A stretch of DNA of 44,331 nt from JAQAZP01 sp965531145 (GTDB lineage Bacteria; Acidobacteriota; JAQAZP01), in assembly GCA_965531145.1 (NCBI GenBank), contig CBESOE010000023.1, positions 1 to 44,331 on the forward strand. Direction: 5' to 3'. The translations under genes were made by a program, and so were the position numbers. The notes below the pieces were generated by a model. That model was not told where the DNA came from. It saw nothing but the letters and a program-made list of their open reading frames with translations, and searched no databases. This document shows positions 1 through 9,251 of this stretch, piece by piece. The number at the start of each line of letters is the position of its first letter. Position 1 is the first letter of the stretch.

Positions 1-58
1 TGTCAGCTTTTTCCCGGAGACGTTTGTCCCCGAGCACCAGGATGGGTAATACAGCCAT
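1..58 (-). CDS. def: Peptide deformylase, N-terminal fragment (runs off window)
   Basis: Only the first 19 codons are inside the window. They read MAVLPILVLGDKRLREKAD, which matches the typical start of peptide deformylases (a hydrophobic ILxxPDxxLR-like stretch followed by a charged helix). The family removes the formyl group from the N-terminal methionine of new proteins and uses a metal held by downstream motifs that are not visible here. An AAGGA sequence about 7-9 nt upstream of the ATG (around positions 66-70 on the plus strand) supports this start. The gene continues beyond position 1, so nothing can be said about completeness or catalytic residues. Confidence 0.72.
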   Translation of the reverse strand, partial: MAVLPILVLGDKRLREKAD

Positions 59-151
59 GTTCCTGTCCTTCTTGTTACGCTGCAGTGAAAACGCAGTGTA
101 CGATCCGGTTCCGCGGGGTGTCAAGAACGGAGTGTGTGCCGTTTTGACAGA

Positions 152-382
152 GGGGACGTACATAACTTTATAACTTACGGATAATCGATTTACGGATAAT
201 CGATTGAACACGAACGAGATACCATGGAGGAAGAGCATGTTCCCCACGATGAGCCAGGGAGGATGTCTGAAGTTCTTGATGGCTGTGGTGAGTGTTTTCT
301 TACGAATCCATCTGAAATCAGGCCGCGTAAACTCTTCTAAAAAAAGAGAATGTCCGTAAGTTATAAAGTTATGTACGTCCCC
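152..382. repeat. 231-nt element bounded by perfect 30-bp inverted repeats
   Basis: Positions 152-181 and 353-382 are exact reverse complements over 30 bases; each starts with GGGG at its outer end and becomes AT-rich inwards. Just inside the left arm a 15-base unit is duplicated in tandem (175-189 and 190-204), and it contains the palindrome AATCGATT. The interior holds only a possible 38-codon frame (224-340, plus) with no recognisable domain. The element lies between the divergent upstream side of def and the 3' end of the polyferredoxin gene. The GGGAC-type outer ends resemble the palindromes found around REP-associated IS200-like transposases, so a solo or internally deleted element is my inference. 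It accounts for most of the 343-nt gap between the two genes. Confidence 0.75.
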
Positions 383-401
383 CTGGCTGGCGTCCCTCTG
401 G

Positions 402-2210
402 CTAACCGTAGGGATTGTCCCCGCCGGATGGATCCTCGCCACCGGCCTCTCCCCCGTACGGGTCGCCGTAGGGCCCGGTGTCCGGGGACGTCTCGCCGCC
501 GTAGAAGTCGTCGGCCAGCGGCGCGTCGCTCTCCCCGGCCAGCAGCAGGGCGCTCTCCTGGTCCCGTGATTCGCCGATGCGGGTGACGTAGATGGCGGGG
601 CGGTCGCGCACCGGACAGACCCATTCGCAGATGCCGCAACCGATGCAGAGTTTCGGATCCACCCGCGGCAGTTTGAGCCGCGTGCGGGTCCCATTGCGGC
701 CCTCCATCTCCTCCTCCACGAAGTAGATCGCCTTTTCGCCGGTGGGGCAGTGCTCTTCGCAGACGATGCACTGGCGGTTGAAGGCGTAGGGCAGGCAGCG
801 GTCGGGCCGGATAAAGGCCGTGCCGATGCTCACCTGGCGCTTGCGGGGCAGGGGCAGGTTCTCGATGGCGCCGGTGGGGCAGACCTGCCCGCAGAGCGTA
901 CAGTTGTTTTCGCAGTAGCCGATCTTCATCACCAGCCGCGGCGTCCAGAGCCCCTCCAGCCGGGCCTCGAGGAAGGTGGGCTGGATGGCGTTGGTCAGGC
1001 AGGTCTTCATACAGAGGCCGCAGCGGATGCAGGTCTCGAGGAACTTTTTCTCCTCCAGGGCGCCTGGCGGACGGATGAGCAGGGGGTGAAGGCCGTCCGG
1101 GCCGGTGCCCCCGCGGAGGACCAGCGGGGCGGCCGCACCGGCGGCCAGGCTGGTCAATACCGCGCGGCGGGTCATGTTCACGTCGCCGGCGCTGTCCGGA
1201 ACCCACCCTGCTTCCCGCGGGGCGGTCTTTTTCTTTGTCACCGGGGCCGGTCTGGCCCAGCGCGGGGCAAAGGAGAGGGTGTCCTCCTGGCACTCGGCCA
1301 CGCAGTTGTAACAGAGGTAGCACTCGGAGCGTTTCCACTGCTCGGCGGGCCAGGGCGATGCGGCCGCCGGACAGGTGCGCCGGCAGCGGCCGCAGTCGGT
1401 GCAGGTGCCCGGTTTCTCACGCAGCGTCAGCGGTGAGAGTTTCGAGGTGAACCCCAGCAGCGCTCCCAGCGGGCAGATGTAGCGGCACCAGAAACGGAAG
1501 CGCTGGCGGCAGAGGGCCACGATGAGCACCAGCAGCAGGGCGATGAACGGTCCCTGGAAGAACAGGGGCCGGATGTTGGAGAAGAGCCGCGCCGTAGCGA
1601 AGGTGCTGAACGCTTCCAGCCAGCGGGGCGGCCCGGCGTCGCCGAAGAAACCATACAGGGCGTCAATGGCGTCCTGTCCAGCGGCGTTGTAGGCCGGGGA
1701 CAGGCCGGTGCCCAGCGAGCGGGTGAGCAGGGCGATGGGATCGAACACCCCCACCAGCTGCAGGGAGAAGAAACAGGCCGGGATGAGCAGCAGCAGGAGG
1801 TAATACTTCCAGGAAAGCGGTCCGGATGTGCGTCGCCGGCGCTTTGTCTCGGTCCGGCGCCGGTCCGCCGCCGCTTCCCGCCGAGCCGGGCCCCGTCCGA
1901 GGCTGAACAGGTGCAGCAGGGCGCCCATCGGGCAGAGCCAGCCGCAGAAGACCCGGCCCAGCAGCAGGGCCGAGACGAGGATCACCATGGCGAAAATGAA
2001 GCCGGGCGGAATCGTCCCCGAAGCGAGGATCACCGAAAGGGCCAGTAGGGGGCTGGACTGGAGGTAGACCGACACCGGCCAGGCGATTTCGGCGGACAAC
2101 AGATCCGACACCGGTATGGCGTCCGGTCCGCCGGGAATACCGGCCAGGGAGAGCAGCAGCAGAAACAGCAGCAGGGAAGCCGTCTGCACGACGCGCCGGA
2201 AATTCCTCAT
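402..2210 (-). CDS. Membrane polyferredoxin, NapH-NapG-like fusion with six [4Fe-4S] motifs
   Basis: This 602-residue protein starts with a transmembrane helix. It carries the paired membrane motifs CGWLCPMGALL and CRYICPLGALLG typical of NapH/MauN/RdxA-type quinol-side proteins, with several helices between them. Two ferredoxin-type Cys clusters follow (CTDCGRCRRTCP and CYLCYNCVAEC). At residue 346 a second signal-like segment begins, MTRRAVLTSLAAGAAAPLVL, followed by four more Cys clusters (CIRCGLCMKTC, CENNCTLCGQVC, CIVCEEHC, CIGCGICEWVC), the layout of NapG. It therefore looks like a NapH and a NapG joined in one chain that would pass electrons from the quinone pool to a periplasmic partner. 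No terminal reductase is present in the window, so the acceptor is unknown. An RBS-like AAAGGAGA precedes the ATG. Confidence 0.85.
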   Translation of the reverse strand: MRNFRRVVQTASLLLFLLLLSLAGIPGGPDAIPVSDLLSAEIAWPVSVYLQSSPLLALSVILASGTIPPGFIFAMVILVSALLLGRVFCGWLCPMGALLHLFSLGRGPARREAAADRRRTETKRRRRTSGPLSWKYYLLLLLIPACFFSLQLVGVFDPIALLTRSLGTGLSPAYNAAGQDAIDALYGFFGDAGPPRWLEAFSTFATARLFSNIRPLFFQGPFIALLLVLIVALCRQRFRFWCRYICPLGALLGFTSKLSPLTLREKPGTCTDCGRCRRTCPAAASPWPAEQWKRSECYLCYNCVAECQEDTLSFAPRWARPAPVTKKKTAPREAGWVPDSAGDVNMTRRAVLTSLAAGAAAPLVLRGGTGPDGLHPLLIRPPGALEEKKFLETCIRCGLCMKTCLTNAIQPTFLEARLEGLWTPRLVMKIGYCENNCTLCGQVCPTGAIENLPLPRKRQVSIGTAFIRPDRCLPYAFNRQCIVCEEHCPTGEKAIYFVEEEMEGRNGTRTRLKLPRVDPKLCIGCGICEWVCPVRDRPAIYVTRIGESRDQESALLLAGESDAPLADDFYGGETSPDTGPYGDPYGGEAGGEDPSGGDNPYG

Positions 2211-2275
2211 GGGTCTCCTTTCCCTGAAGCGGGTGATCTGTTCCCCGGCCGGCTCCCACCGGGCACGATACGGCC

Positions 2276-2304
2276 ATGTTATCCAATGGCCGGTGGACTG
2301 ACAA
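2276..2304 (-). promoter_or_regulatory. Sigma70-type promoter for the polyferredoxin gene
   Basis: Read on the minus strand, TTGTCA (2304-2299) is followed after 17 nt by TAACAT (2281-2276). The start codon lies about 65 nt further at 2210. The promoter is back-to-back with the thiC promoter, which fits the divergent gene arrangement. It was identified by eye from consensus matches only. Confidence 0.5.
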
Positions 2305-2314
2305 GAGGTTCCAA

Positions 2315-2343
2315 TTGACGGGTTTGATTGACGGCCCTACAAT
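2315..2343 (+). promoter_or_regulatory. Sigma70-type promoter for thiC
   Basis: TTGACG (2315-2320) and TACAAT (2338-2343) are separated by exactly 17 nt, each one base from consensus. A start site near 2350 would give a leader of about 80 nt before the thiC ATG. Confidence 0.65.
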
Positions 2344-2370
2344 TACCCCTGCATCAGAGAAGACCAGATC

Positions 2371-2405
2371 CCGCCGGTTTCCTGAATATGTGAGGAACCC
2401 GGCGG
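2371..2405 (+). promoter_or_regulatory. Hairpin in the thiC leader
   Basis: CCGCCGGTTTCCT (2371-2383) pairs with AGGAACCCGGCGG (2393-2405) with a single mismatch and a 9-nt loop. It lies between the promoter and the ribosome binding site (AGGGGAGA, near 2420-2428). The conserved TPP-riboswitch core (CUGAGA and the distal GAACCUGAU-type arm) is not visible. Any regulatory role is inference. Confidence 0.5.
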
Positions 2406-2431
2406 TTCAACGGCCCGGAAAGGGGAGAGTC

Positions 2432-3730
2432 ATGACACAGCTGACAGCGGCACGAGCCGGCACGATCACCGGAGAGATGGAAGCGGTGGCCCGGGCGGAG
2501 GGTCGTGATCCCGGCTGGTTGGCCGCAGAGATCGCCGCCGGCCGAGTGGTCATCCCGTACAACCGGGCCCGCTCGTTCACACCGGTGGGCATCGGCAACG
2601 GATTGCGGACCAAGGTCAATGCCAACATCGGCACCTCGCCGCTCCGTTCCTGCATGGAAGAGGAACTGGTGAAACTGCGGGCGGCGGTGGAAGCCGGCGC
2701 CGACGCGGTGATGGACCTCAGCACCGGGGGCGACCTGGAAGCGATCCGCCGGGAGGTCATCGAGAACAGCCCGGTGATGGTGGGCACCGTGCCCATCTAC
2801 CAGGTCTCGGCGGAGTGTGCCGACCAGGGGGGCAATATCCTCCAGATGACCGCCGGCCAGTTTTTTGACGTGGTGGAGAAGCACGCCGTGTCCGGGGTGG
2901 ATTTCGTCACCGTGCACTGCGGGGTGACCCGCGCGGTGATCCACCAGGTGGACGCCAAGACCCGGGTGGGTGGTGTGGTGAGCCGCGGCGGGGCGATGCT
3001 CGCCGCCTGGATCCGCGAACACGGCGAAGAGAATCCGCTCTACTCGCAGTTTGACCGGCTGCTGGAGATCTGCCTCGAGCACGACGTGACCCTCAGCCTC
3101 GGTGACGGCCTGCGACCCGGTGCCATTGCCGACGCCGGTGACGGGCCCCAGGTGGCCGAACTGGTGGTGCTGGGCGAACTGGCCCGCCGCTCGCGGGAGG
3201 CCGGGGTCCAGGTGATGATCGAAGGGCCGGGACACGTGCCGCTGCACAAGGTGGCGGCCCAGGTGCAAATGGAAAAGGACCTTTGCGACGGCGCGCCGTT
3301 TTACGTGCTCGGCCCGCTGACCACCGATATCAGCCCCGGGTACGACCACATCAGCTCCGCCATCGGCGGCGCGGTGGCCGCCATGTCCGGCGCCGACTTC
3401 CTCTGCTACGTGACACCGGCTGAGCACCTCCGGTTGCCCGATGCGGCGGATGTTCGCGAGGGGGTGATCGGGGCCCGCATCGCCGCCCACTCCGGCGACA
3501 TTGCCAAGGGAATCCCCGGAGCCGCCGAGCGCGACCTGGCCATGTCCAAAAGCCGCAAGGCCCTGGACTGGGAAGGTATGTTCGCCCAGGCCATCGACCC
3601 GGTGCGGGCACGGCAGTTCCGCAGCGAGGGCGACGGGATGGACCACGAGGTCTGCACCATGTGCGGCAAGTTCTGTTCGATCCACCTCGACAACCTCACC
3701 AAGCCGGAAACGGAGCCCCAACCCTCCTGA
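2432..3730 (+). CDS. thiC: Phosphomethylpyrimidine synthase ThiC
   Basis: The 432-residue product is a ThiC of the short form common in anaerobes. It is a radical-SAM enzyme that rearranges aminoimidazole ribotide into HMP phosphate for thiamine synthesis. Family stretches include NANIGTSP near residue 60, TVHCGVT, EGPGHVPLHK, and DISPGYDHI with TDIS before it. The C-terminal cluster motif reads CTMCGKFC (C-x2-C-x3-C), followed by SIH. I chose the ATG at 2432 because AGGGGAGA sits just upstream and the homologous region (MTQLTAARAG) begins there. uvrC follows 24 nt downstream in the same direction, suggesting co-transcription from the promoter at 2315. No other thiamine genes are present. Confidence 0.93.
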   Translation: MTQLTAARAGTITGEMEAVARAEGRDPGWLAAEIAAGRVVIPYNRARSFTPVGIGNGLRTKVNANIGTSPLRSCMEEELVKLRAAVEAGADAVMDLSTGGDLEAIRREVIENSPVMVGTVPIYQVSAECADQGGNILQMTAGQFFDVVEKHAVSGVDFVTVHCGVTRAVIHQVDAKTRVGGVVSRGGAMLAAWIREHGEENPLYSQFDRLLEICLEHDVTLSLGDGLRPGAIADAGDGPQVAELVVLGELARRSREAGVQVMIEGPGHVPLHKVAAQVQMEKDLCDGAPFYVLGPLTTDISPGYDHISSAIGGAVAAMSGADFLCYVTPAEHLRLPDAADVREGVIGARIAAHSGDIAKGIPGAAERDLAMSKSRKALDWEGMFAQAIDPVRARQFRSEGDGMDHEVCTMCGKFCSIHLDNLTKPETEPQPS

Positions 3731-3754
3731 CGTGGGTTCTTCCGGGGGATGGCC

Positions 3755-5596
3755 ATGGAGCGCCTCAGGCAGAAGGTTCGACGGCTCCCCCGGCGGCCCG
3801 GGGTCTACCTGCTCAAGAACGACAGCGGAAAAGTGATCTATGTCGGCAAGGCCCGCGACCTCCGCTCCCGGGTCAGCTCCTACGTCACCAGGGGCCAGGG
3901 TGACGGCCGGGCACTTTTCCCGGCGCTGGTGGCTGCCCTGGCCGACCTCGACTTCGTGGTCACCGAGACCGAAAAAGAAGCGCTGATCCTCGAGAACATC
4001 CTGATCAAGAAGCACCGGCCGCGCTTCAACGTCACCTACCGCGACGACAAGACCTACGTCAGTATCCGTATCGCCCTCCACGAGCCGTTTCCCAGAATTC
4101 ACGTCACCCGCTTCCGCAAGCGGGACGGCTCGGCCTATTTCGGCCCCTACGCCTCCAAGCGGGCGCTGAAGGAGACGCTGCGGGCGGTGCGCACCATCTT
4201 CCCCCTGCGCCACTGCACCCTGGCCACCATGCGGCAACGCAAGCGGCCCTGTCTCTACCACGAGATGGGCCAGTGCCTGGCCCCCTGTGTGGGACTGGTG
4301 GACGAGCAGGGATACGGCGAGGTGGTGAACGGCGCCGTGCTCTTTCTCCGCGGCCGGAAAAAGGCGGTGGTCCGTCATCTGGAATCGGCGATGTACGAGG
4401 CCTCGGAACGCCGGGAATACGAGAAGGCGGCCGTGCTGCGGGACCGGGTGGCCGATATCAAAAGGACCCTTGAGTCCCAGCTGGTGGTGGACCAGCGGGA
4501 CGAGGACCGGGACATTTTCGGCTGGCTTCGTTCGGGGCCCCGGCTGGCCATCCAGGTGATGGCGGTACGCGGCGGCCGGCTCTCCGGCTCGGAGAACCAC
4601 CTCTTCGAGAGCCGGGACCTGCCCACCGGTGAACTGACCGCTTCCTTTGTCAACCAGTACTATGCGGTGGAAGGGCGGGAGATCCCGCCGGAGGTGGTTT
4701 TTGCCGGACGGCCCGCCGGGTGGGCGGTGCTGGAGGAGCGCCTCACCGATATCAGGGGGCGCCGGGTGCGCTTCACTTTCCCCCAGCGGGGGTCCAAGGC
4801 GCGGCTGGCCCGGCTGGCCCGGGAAAATGCCCGCTGGGCCCTGGAGGCCGGTATCACGGCTGCCGACGGTCCGGCGCTGGTGGAGCAGGTGACCAGCGAG
4901 TTGGGCATCGAGACCCGGCCGGAACGGATAGAGTGCTTCGATATCTCCACCACCCAGGGCGAATCGGCCACCGCCTCCATGGTCACCTTTGTGGGCGGCC
5001 TGCCGGAGAAGTCGGGCTACCGCCGCTTCAAGGTCCGCTGGGACGGTCCTCCCGACGACTACGCCATGATGCGCCAGGTGCTGGAGCGCCGGCTGCGCCG
5101 GGCCATCGAGCACCAGGAGGGCTGGGACCTGCCGGACCTGATCCTGCTGGACGGCGGTCCGGGCCAGCTGGGCGTGGCCCGCGAAGCGCTGGAACGTCTG
5201 GGGGTGAGCGGGCCGGTGCTGGCTTCCATCGCCAAGGAGCGGGGGGCGGACCAGCGCCGGGAAGCCGGTGGTCTTGGCGACCGGATTTATCTCGATGGCC
5301 GGTCGGCGCCGGTTGACCTGCCCGAGGGGTCCGGGGCGCGGCTGCTCTTCCAGCGGATCCGCGACGAGGCCCACCGCTTTGCCATCACCTACCACCGCAA
5401 GCTTCGGGGGCGGCAGTCGCTCTCCTCGGTGCTCAACGAAATCCCGGGGGTTGGTCCTGCCCGTCGGCGGGCACTGCTGGCCCATTTCGGCAGCATGGCC
5501 AGGCTGAAGGAGGCGGATGCCGGCCAGATCGCCGAGGTGCGGGGGATTTCACCGAGCCTCGCCGGAACAATTCACGAGCACTTCAGCCAGTCATGA
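3755..5596 (+). CDS. uvrC: Excinuclease ABC subunit C
   Basis: This 613-residue UvrC makes the two incisions around bulky DNA lesions after UvrAB loading. In order it shows an N-terminal GIY-YIG nuclease domain (PGVYLLK...VIYVGKA in the first ~90 residues), a UVR helical motif (LESAMYEASERREYEKAA, around residue 210-235), an RNase H-like second nuclease domain (ECFDISTTQGE, LILLDGGPGQLG) and tandem C-terminal helix-hairpin-helix motifs (NEIPGVGPARRRALL and EVRGISPSLAG). The length is normal. An in-frame ATG at 3749 is also possible, but GGGGG sits at a proper distance only from the ATG at 3755. It follows thiC closely and probably shares its transcript. Confidence 0.95.
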   Translation: MERLRQKVRRLPRRPGVYLLKNDSGKVIYVGKARDLRSRVSSYVTRGQGDGRALFPALVAALADLDFVVTETEKEALILENILIKKHRPRFNVTYRDDKTYVSIRIALHEPFPRIHVTRFRKRDGSAYFGPYASKRALKETLRAVRTIFPLRHCTLATMRQRKRPCLYHEMGQCLAPCVGLVDEQGYGEVVNGAVLFLRGRKKAVVRHLESAMYEASERREYEKAAVLRDRVADIKRTLESQLVVDQRDEDRDIFGWLRSGPRLAIQVMAVRGGRLSGSENHLFESRDLPTGELTASFVNQYYAVEGREIPPEVVFAGRPAGWAVLEERLTDIRGRRVRFTFPQRGSKARLARLARENARWALEAGITAADGPALVEQVTSELGIETRPERIECFDISTTQGESATASMVTFVGGLPEKSGYRRFKVRWDGPPDDYAMMRQVLERRLRRAIEHQEGWDLPDLILLDGGPGQLGVAREALERLGVSGPVLASIAKERGADQRREAGGLGDRIYLDGRSAPVDLPEGSGARLLFQRIRDEAHRFAITYHRKLRGRQSLSSVLNEIPGVGPARRRALLAHFGSMARLKEADAGQIAEVRGISPSLAGTIHEHFSQS

Positions 5597-5622
5597 TCAT
5601 CGGTGTGGAGGCGGTGGGCGGC

Positions 5623-5640
5623 GGCCCGCTTGCGCGGGCC
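5623..5640 (+). terminator. Short GC hairpin downstream of uvrC
   Basis: GGCCCGC (5623-5629), loop TTGC, GCGGGCC (5634-5640): a perfect 7-bp stem 27 nt after the uvrC stop. There is no clear T-run, so it is a weak terminator candidate. Confidence 0.3.
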
Positions 5641-5724
5641 TTGCCCAGAGGGGGTGGGGGGGATGCGTAACGATCCCGGGTATGGTTGGGGTTTATGGTG
5701 TGGGACAAATCCGGGAACGCGGAT

Positions 5725-5946
5725 TTACTGGTTCATACCTCCTTTGTTCGGCAGGAAGCAGCCGGTCTTTTTGAGGACCTTTTCCATCGAAATCTGGATC
5801 AGCCTCTCCCGAATTGACTCCTCTTCCTCCTTACTGGTCGCGTTGCTGTCAAGGAGGTAGTCGGTGAGAACACGATTGATCAGCTTGCTGTTCTGCAGCG
5901 TCGATTCCAATCGATCCAACTCGGCGATGTTCACCAGTTTCAACAT
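5725..5946 (-). CDS. Small helical protein of unknown function (73 aa)
   Basis: I do not recognise this protein. The frame from the ATG at 5946 encodes 73 residues, with a GGAGA ribosome binding site 7 nt upstream. The sequence is low in Gly/Ala and rich in Leu, Glu, Lys and Ser (for example LDRLESTLQNSKLINRVL), predicting two or three amphipathic helices separated by a DSNATSKEEEES linker. There is no signal peptide or membrane segment. Its amino-acid make-up does not look like that of a chance antisense frame in high-GC DNA. The same frame stays open upstream to 6192, but that part is rich in Pro, Gly and Arg and lacks an RBS, so I start at 5946. It stands alone between uvrC and pruA on the opposite strand. 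Confidence 0.55.
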   Translation of the reverse strand: MLKLVNIAELDRLESTLQNSKLINRVLTDYLLDSNATSKEEEESIRERLIQISMEKVLKKTGCFLPNKGGMNQ

Positions 5947-6480
5947 GAAAAGTTCTCCGCTCTTTTCCTTTTCGCCCTGCCGCCTCCCTCCGAAGGCGGC
6001 CGAACAGTTGATCCATCCTTCCGGCCCTGTGGGTGGCTGGTGAGCCTCCCGATCGACCGGTGCGTGCCAGACTGAATTTGCAAGTCCCATGCCTGCCGGA
6101 CGAAAGCCAGCGGTCCGGTGGCCGGACCCGATAAAGGAAAATGGTGTAAACAGTGGTAAATGAAAGGATAAAAGGCGACTTGAAATTAACATTCCTCTTG
6201 GATGGTCTCGGAATATTCAAGCAACTTCTGATTGTGGAGCAATAGATATCCAATAGAAACGGAATAGTTTTTCCTATGTAGAGGTCAAAAATCGACCATC
6301 ATGCCCGGAATTGTGGAATATTTTTACCATCCTGTCACGAAGTGATGTCTCCCGGTTTACTTCCCGGCCCTGTTGTGCTAAATGAGGACTCTGTATTTTG
6401 CCGTTTAACGGGTCGCCGCTCCAGGGGAGCGGTGTCCGAGTCCAGAGTTTCCGATTCCTGTCCTCGAGAGGAGAGACCAG
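5947..6480. other. Gap without a convincing gene; AT-richer patch
   Basis: Apart from the ribosome binding sites at either edge I see no gene here. The stretch 6170-6380 is clearly poorer in GC than the rest of the window. A 7-bp hairpin (CCGCTCC-AGG-GGAGCGG, about 6418-6434) lies about 45 nt upstream of pruA. Both the small minus-strand gene and pruA must be transcribed from this region, but no promoter here matches the consensus well. Confidence 0.5.
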
Positions 6481-8115
<1,635 letters not shown>

Positions 8116-8151
8116 GGGGGAGCGCCGGCGAAAACCGGGTGAAACCACTTG

Positions 8152-8180
8152 GGGCCGGGCTTGATAGCCCGGCCCTTTCT
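8152..8180 (+). terminator. Rho-independent terminator after pruA
   Basis: GGGCCGGGC (8152-8160), loop TTGATA, GCCCGGCCC (8167-8175), then TTTCT: a perfect 9-bp GC stem with a short T-run, ending just before the transporter gene. Confidence 0.8.
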
Positions 8181-8199
8181 ATTGAAAGTGAGTGGGATC

Positions 8200-9108
8200 A
8201 TGACCCGCGTATCCAGGTCCAACCTGCTGCTCCTGCTGTCGGCGGTCATCTGGGGTTTCGCCTTCGTGGCCCAGCGTCTGGGTATGGAGCACGTGGGCCC
8301 CTTCACCTTCAATGCCGTTCGTTTCGCCCTGGGTGCTGCCGTGCTGCTGCCGGTGCTGGCACTGACCCGCGCGCGGCGCGCGGCGATGCACACCGAGGGG
8401 CCCCGGGCCGGTGCGGCCGCCACCCTGGCCGCCGGATTCGTGCTGGGGGTGATCATCTTTGTTGGCGCATCCCTGCAGCAGGTGGGCATCGTTTACACCA
8501 CCGCGGGCAAGGCCGGGTTCATCACCGGGCTCTACGTGATCATCGTGCCGCTGCTGGGCCTCACCTGGGGGCAGCGGACCGCTGCCTCCACCTGGGCCGG
8601 GGCGCTGCTGGCCGCCGTGGGCCTCTACCTGCTCAGTGTCACCGAATCCCTGACCCTCTCACCGGGGGACACCCTGGTCCTGCTCAGCGCCGTGGCCTGG
8701 GCCGCCCACGTGCAACTGGTGGGCTGGCTGGTGCGCCGGTTCGATGTGATCCTGCTGGCCTGCCTGCAGTTCGCGGTCTGCTCCCTGCTCAGCCTGGCGG
8801 TGTCGCTGGTCCGGGAGACCACCACCGTGGCCGGTCTGCAGGGAGCAGCGATGCCGATCCTCTATGCCGGCCTGCTCTCGGTGGGAGTGGCCTACACCCT
8901 GCAGGTGGTGGCCCAGCGCCATGCCCGGCCGGCTCACGCGGCGATCATCCTCAGCTTCGAGGCGGTTTTTGCGGTGCTTGGCGGCTGGGCGGTGCTGGGT
9001 GAGCTGCTGTCGCTCCGCGGGGCGGCGGGTTGCGCCCTGATGCTGGGGGGGATGCTGGCGGCCCAGTTGGGGCCGCGGACCGGAGAAAATGCCGGTCCCG
9101 CTGATTGA
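8200..9108 (+). CDS. EamA/DMT-superfamily transporter
   Basis: The 302-residue product is a ten-helix drug/metabolite-transporter-type protein with two tandem EamA repeats. The first begins LLLLLSAVIWGFAFVAQRLG and the second begins around residue 150 with LLSAVAWAAHVQLVGWLV. The typical final repeat segment (SFEAVFAVLGGWAVLGELLS) is present. Such proteins export small molecules such as amino acids or nucleotide metabolites; the substrate cannot be read from sequence. Frame continuity would allow a start at 8149, but that lies at the pruA terminator stem and lacks an RBS. The ATG at 8200 (MTRVSRSN) matches the usual family start. Confidence 0.88.
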   Translation: MTRVSRSNLLLLLSAVIWGFAFVAQRLGMEHVGPFTFNAVRFALGAAVLLPVLALTRARRAAMHTEGPRAGAAATLAAGFVLGVIIFVGASLQQVGIVYTTAGKAGFITGLYVIIVPLLGLTWGQRTAASTWAGALLAAVGLYLLSVTESLTLSPGDTLVLLSAVAWAAHVQLVGWLVRRFDVILLACLQFAVCSLLSLAVSLVRETTTVAGLQGAAMPILYAGLLSVGVAYTLQVVAQRHARPAHAAIILSFEAVFAVLGGWAVLGELLSLRGAAGCALMLGGMLAAQLGPRTGENAGPAD

Positions 9109-9251
9109 CAGAACGGCCTCCGAGCCTTATCTTTAACCCAGTAGTTCCGGCTTTGCCTGGTTCTGTTCCACAGCTGTTTGCGTTGAGCCTTGCCGGCCTC
9201 CTGCCCCCAAGACGAGCGGTTCCACGCAGCCTGCCACCGGAGGATATGGTC

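Noticed and set aside
224..340. 38-codon frame inside the inverted-repeat element
   Set aside because: Too short, no RBS at good distance and no similarity that I recognise; kept only as content of the element.
2344..2431. TPP riboswitch in front of thiC
   Set aside because: TCAGAGA and CCAGATC vaguely resemble riboswitch pieces, but the CUGAGA box, the two-arm geometry and the needed length are missing.
3655..3690. Defective ThiC cluster because the motif is C-x2-C-x3-C rather than C-x2-C-x4-C
   Set aside because: The shorter spacing occurs, as far as I recall, in other short ThiC proteins, and the rest of the enzyme is intact, so it is not treated as damage.
2354..5485. Very long minus-strand open frame opposite thiC and uvrC
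   Set aside because: Its translation is a Gly/His/Pro/Arg-rich antisense shadow of two clear genes and has no domain or RBS.
5594..5674. 27-codon frame overlapping the uvrC stop (ATGA)
   Set aside because: Gly-rich translation spanning a hairpin; no sign of a real peptide.
6415..6480. Structured RNA in front of pruA
   Set aside because: A single 7-bp hairpin is the only structure seen; not enough to claim a riboswitch.
8149..8199. Upstream start for the EamA transporter
   Set aside because: The extra codons lie across the pruA terminator and lack an RBS; the ATG at 8200 fits the family.
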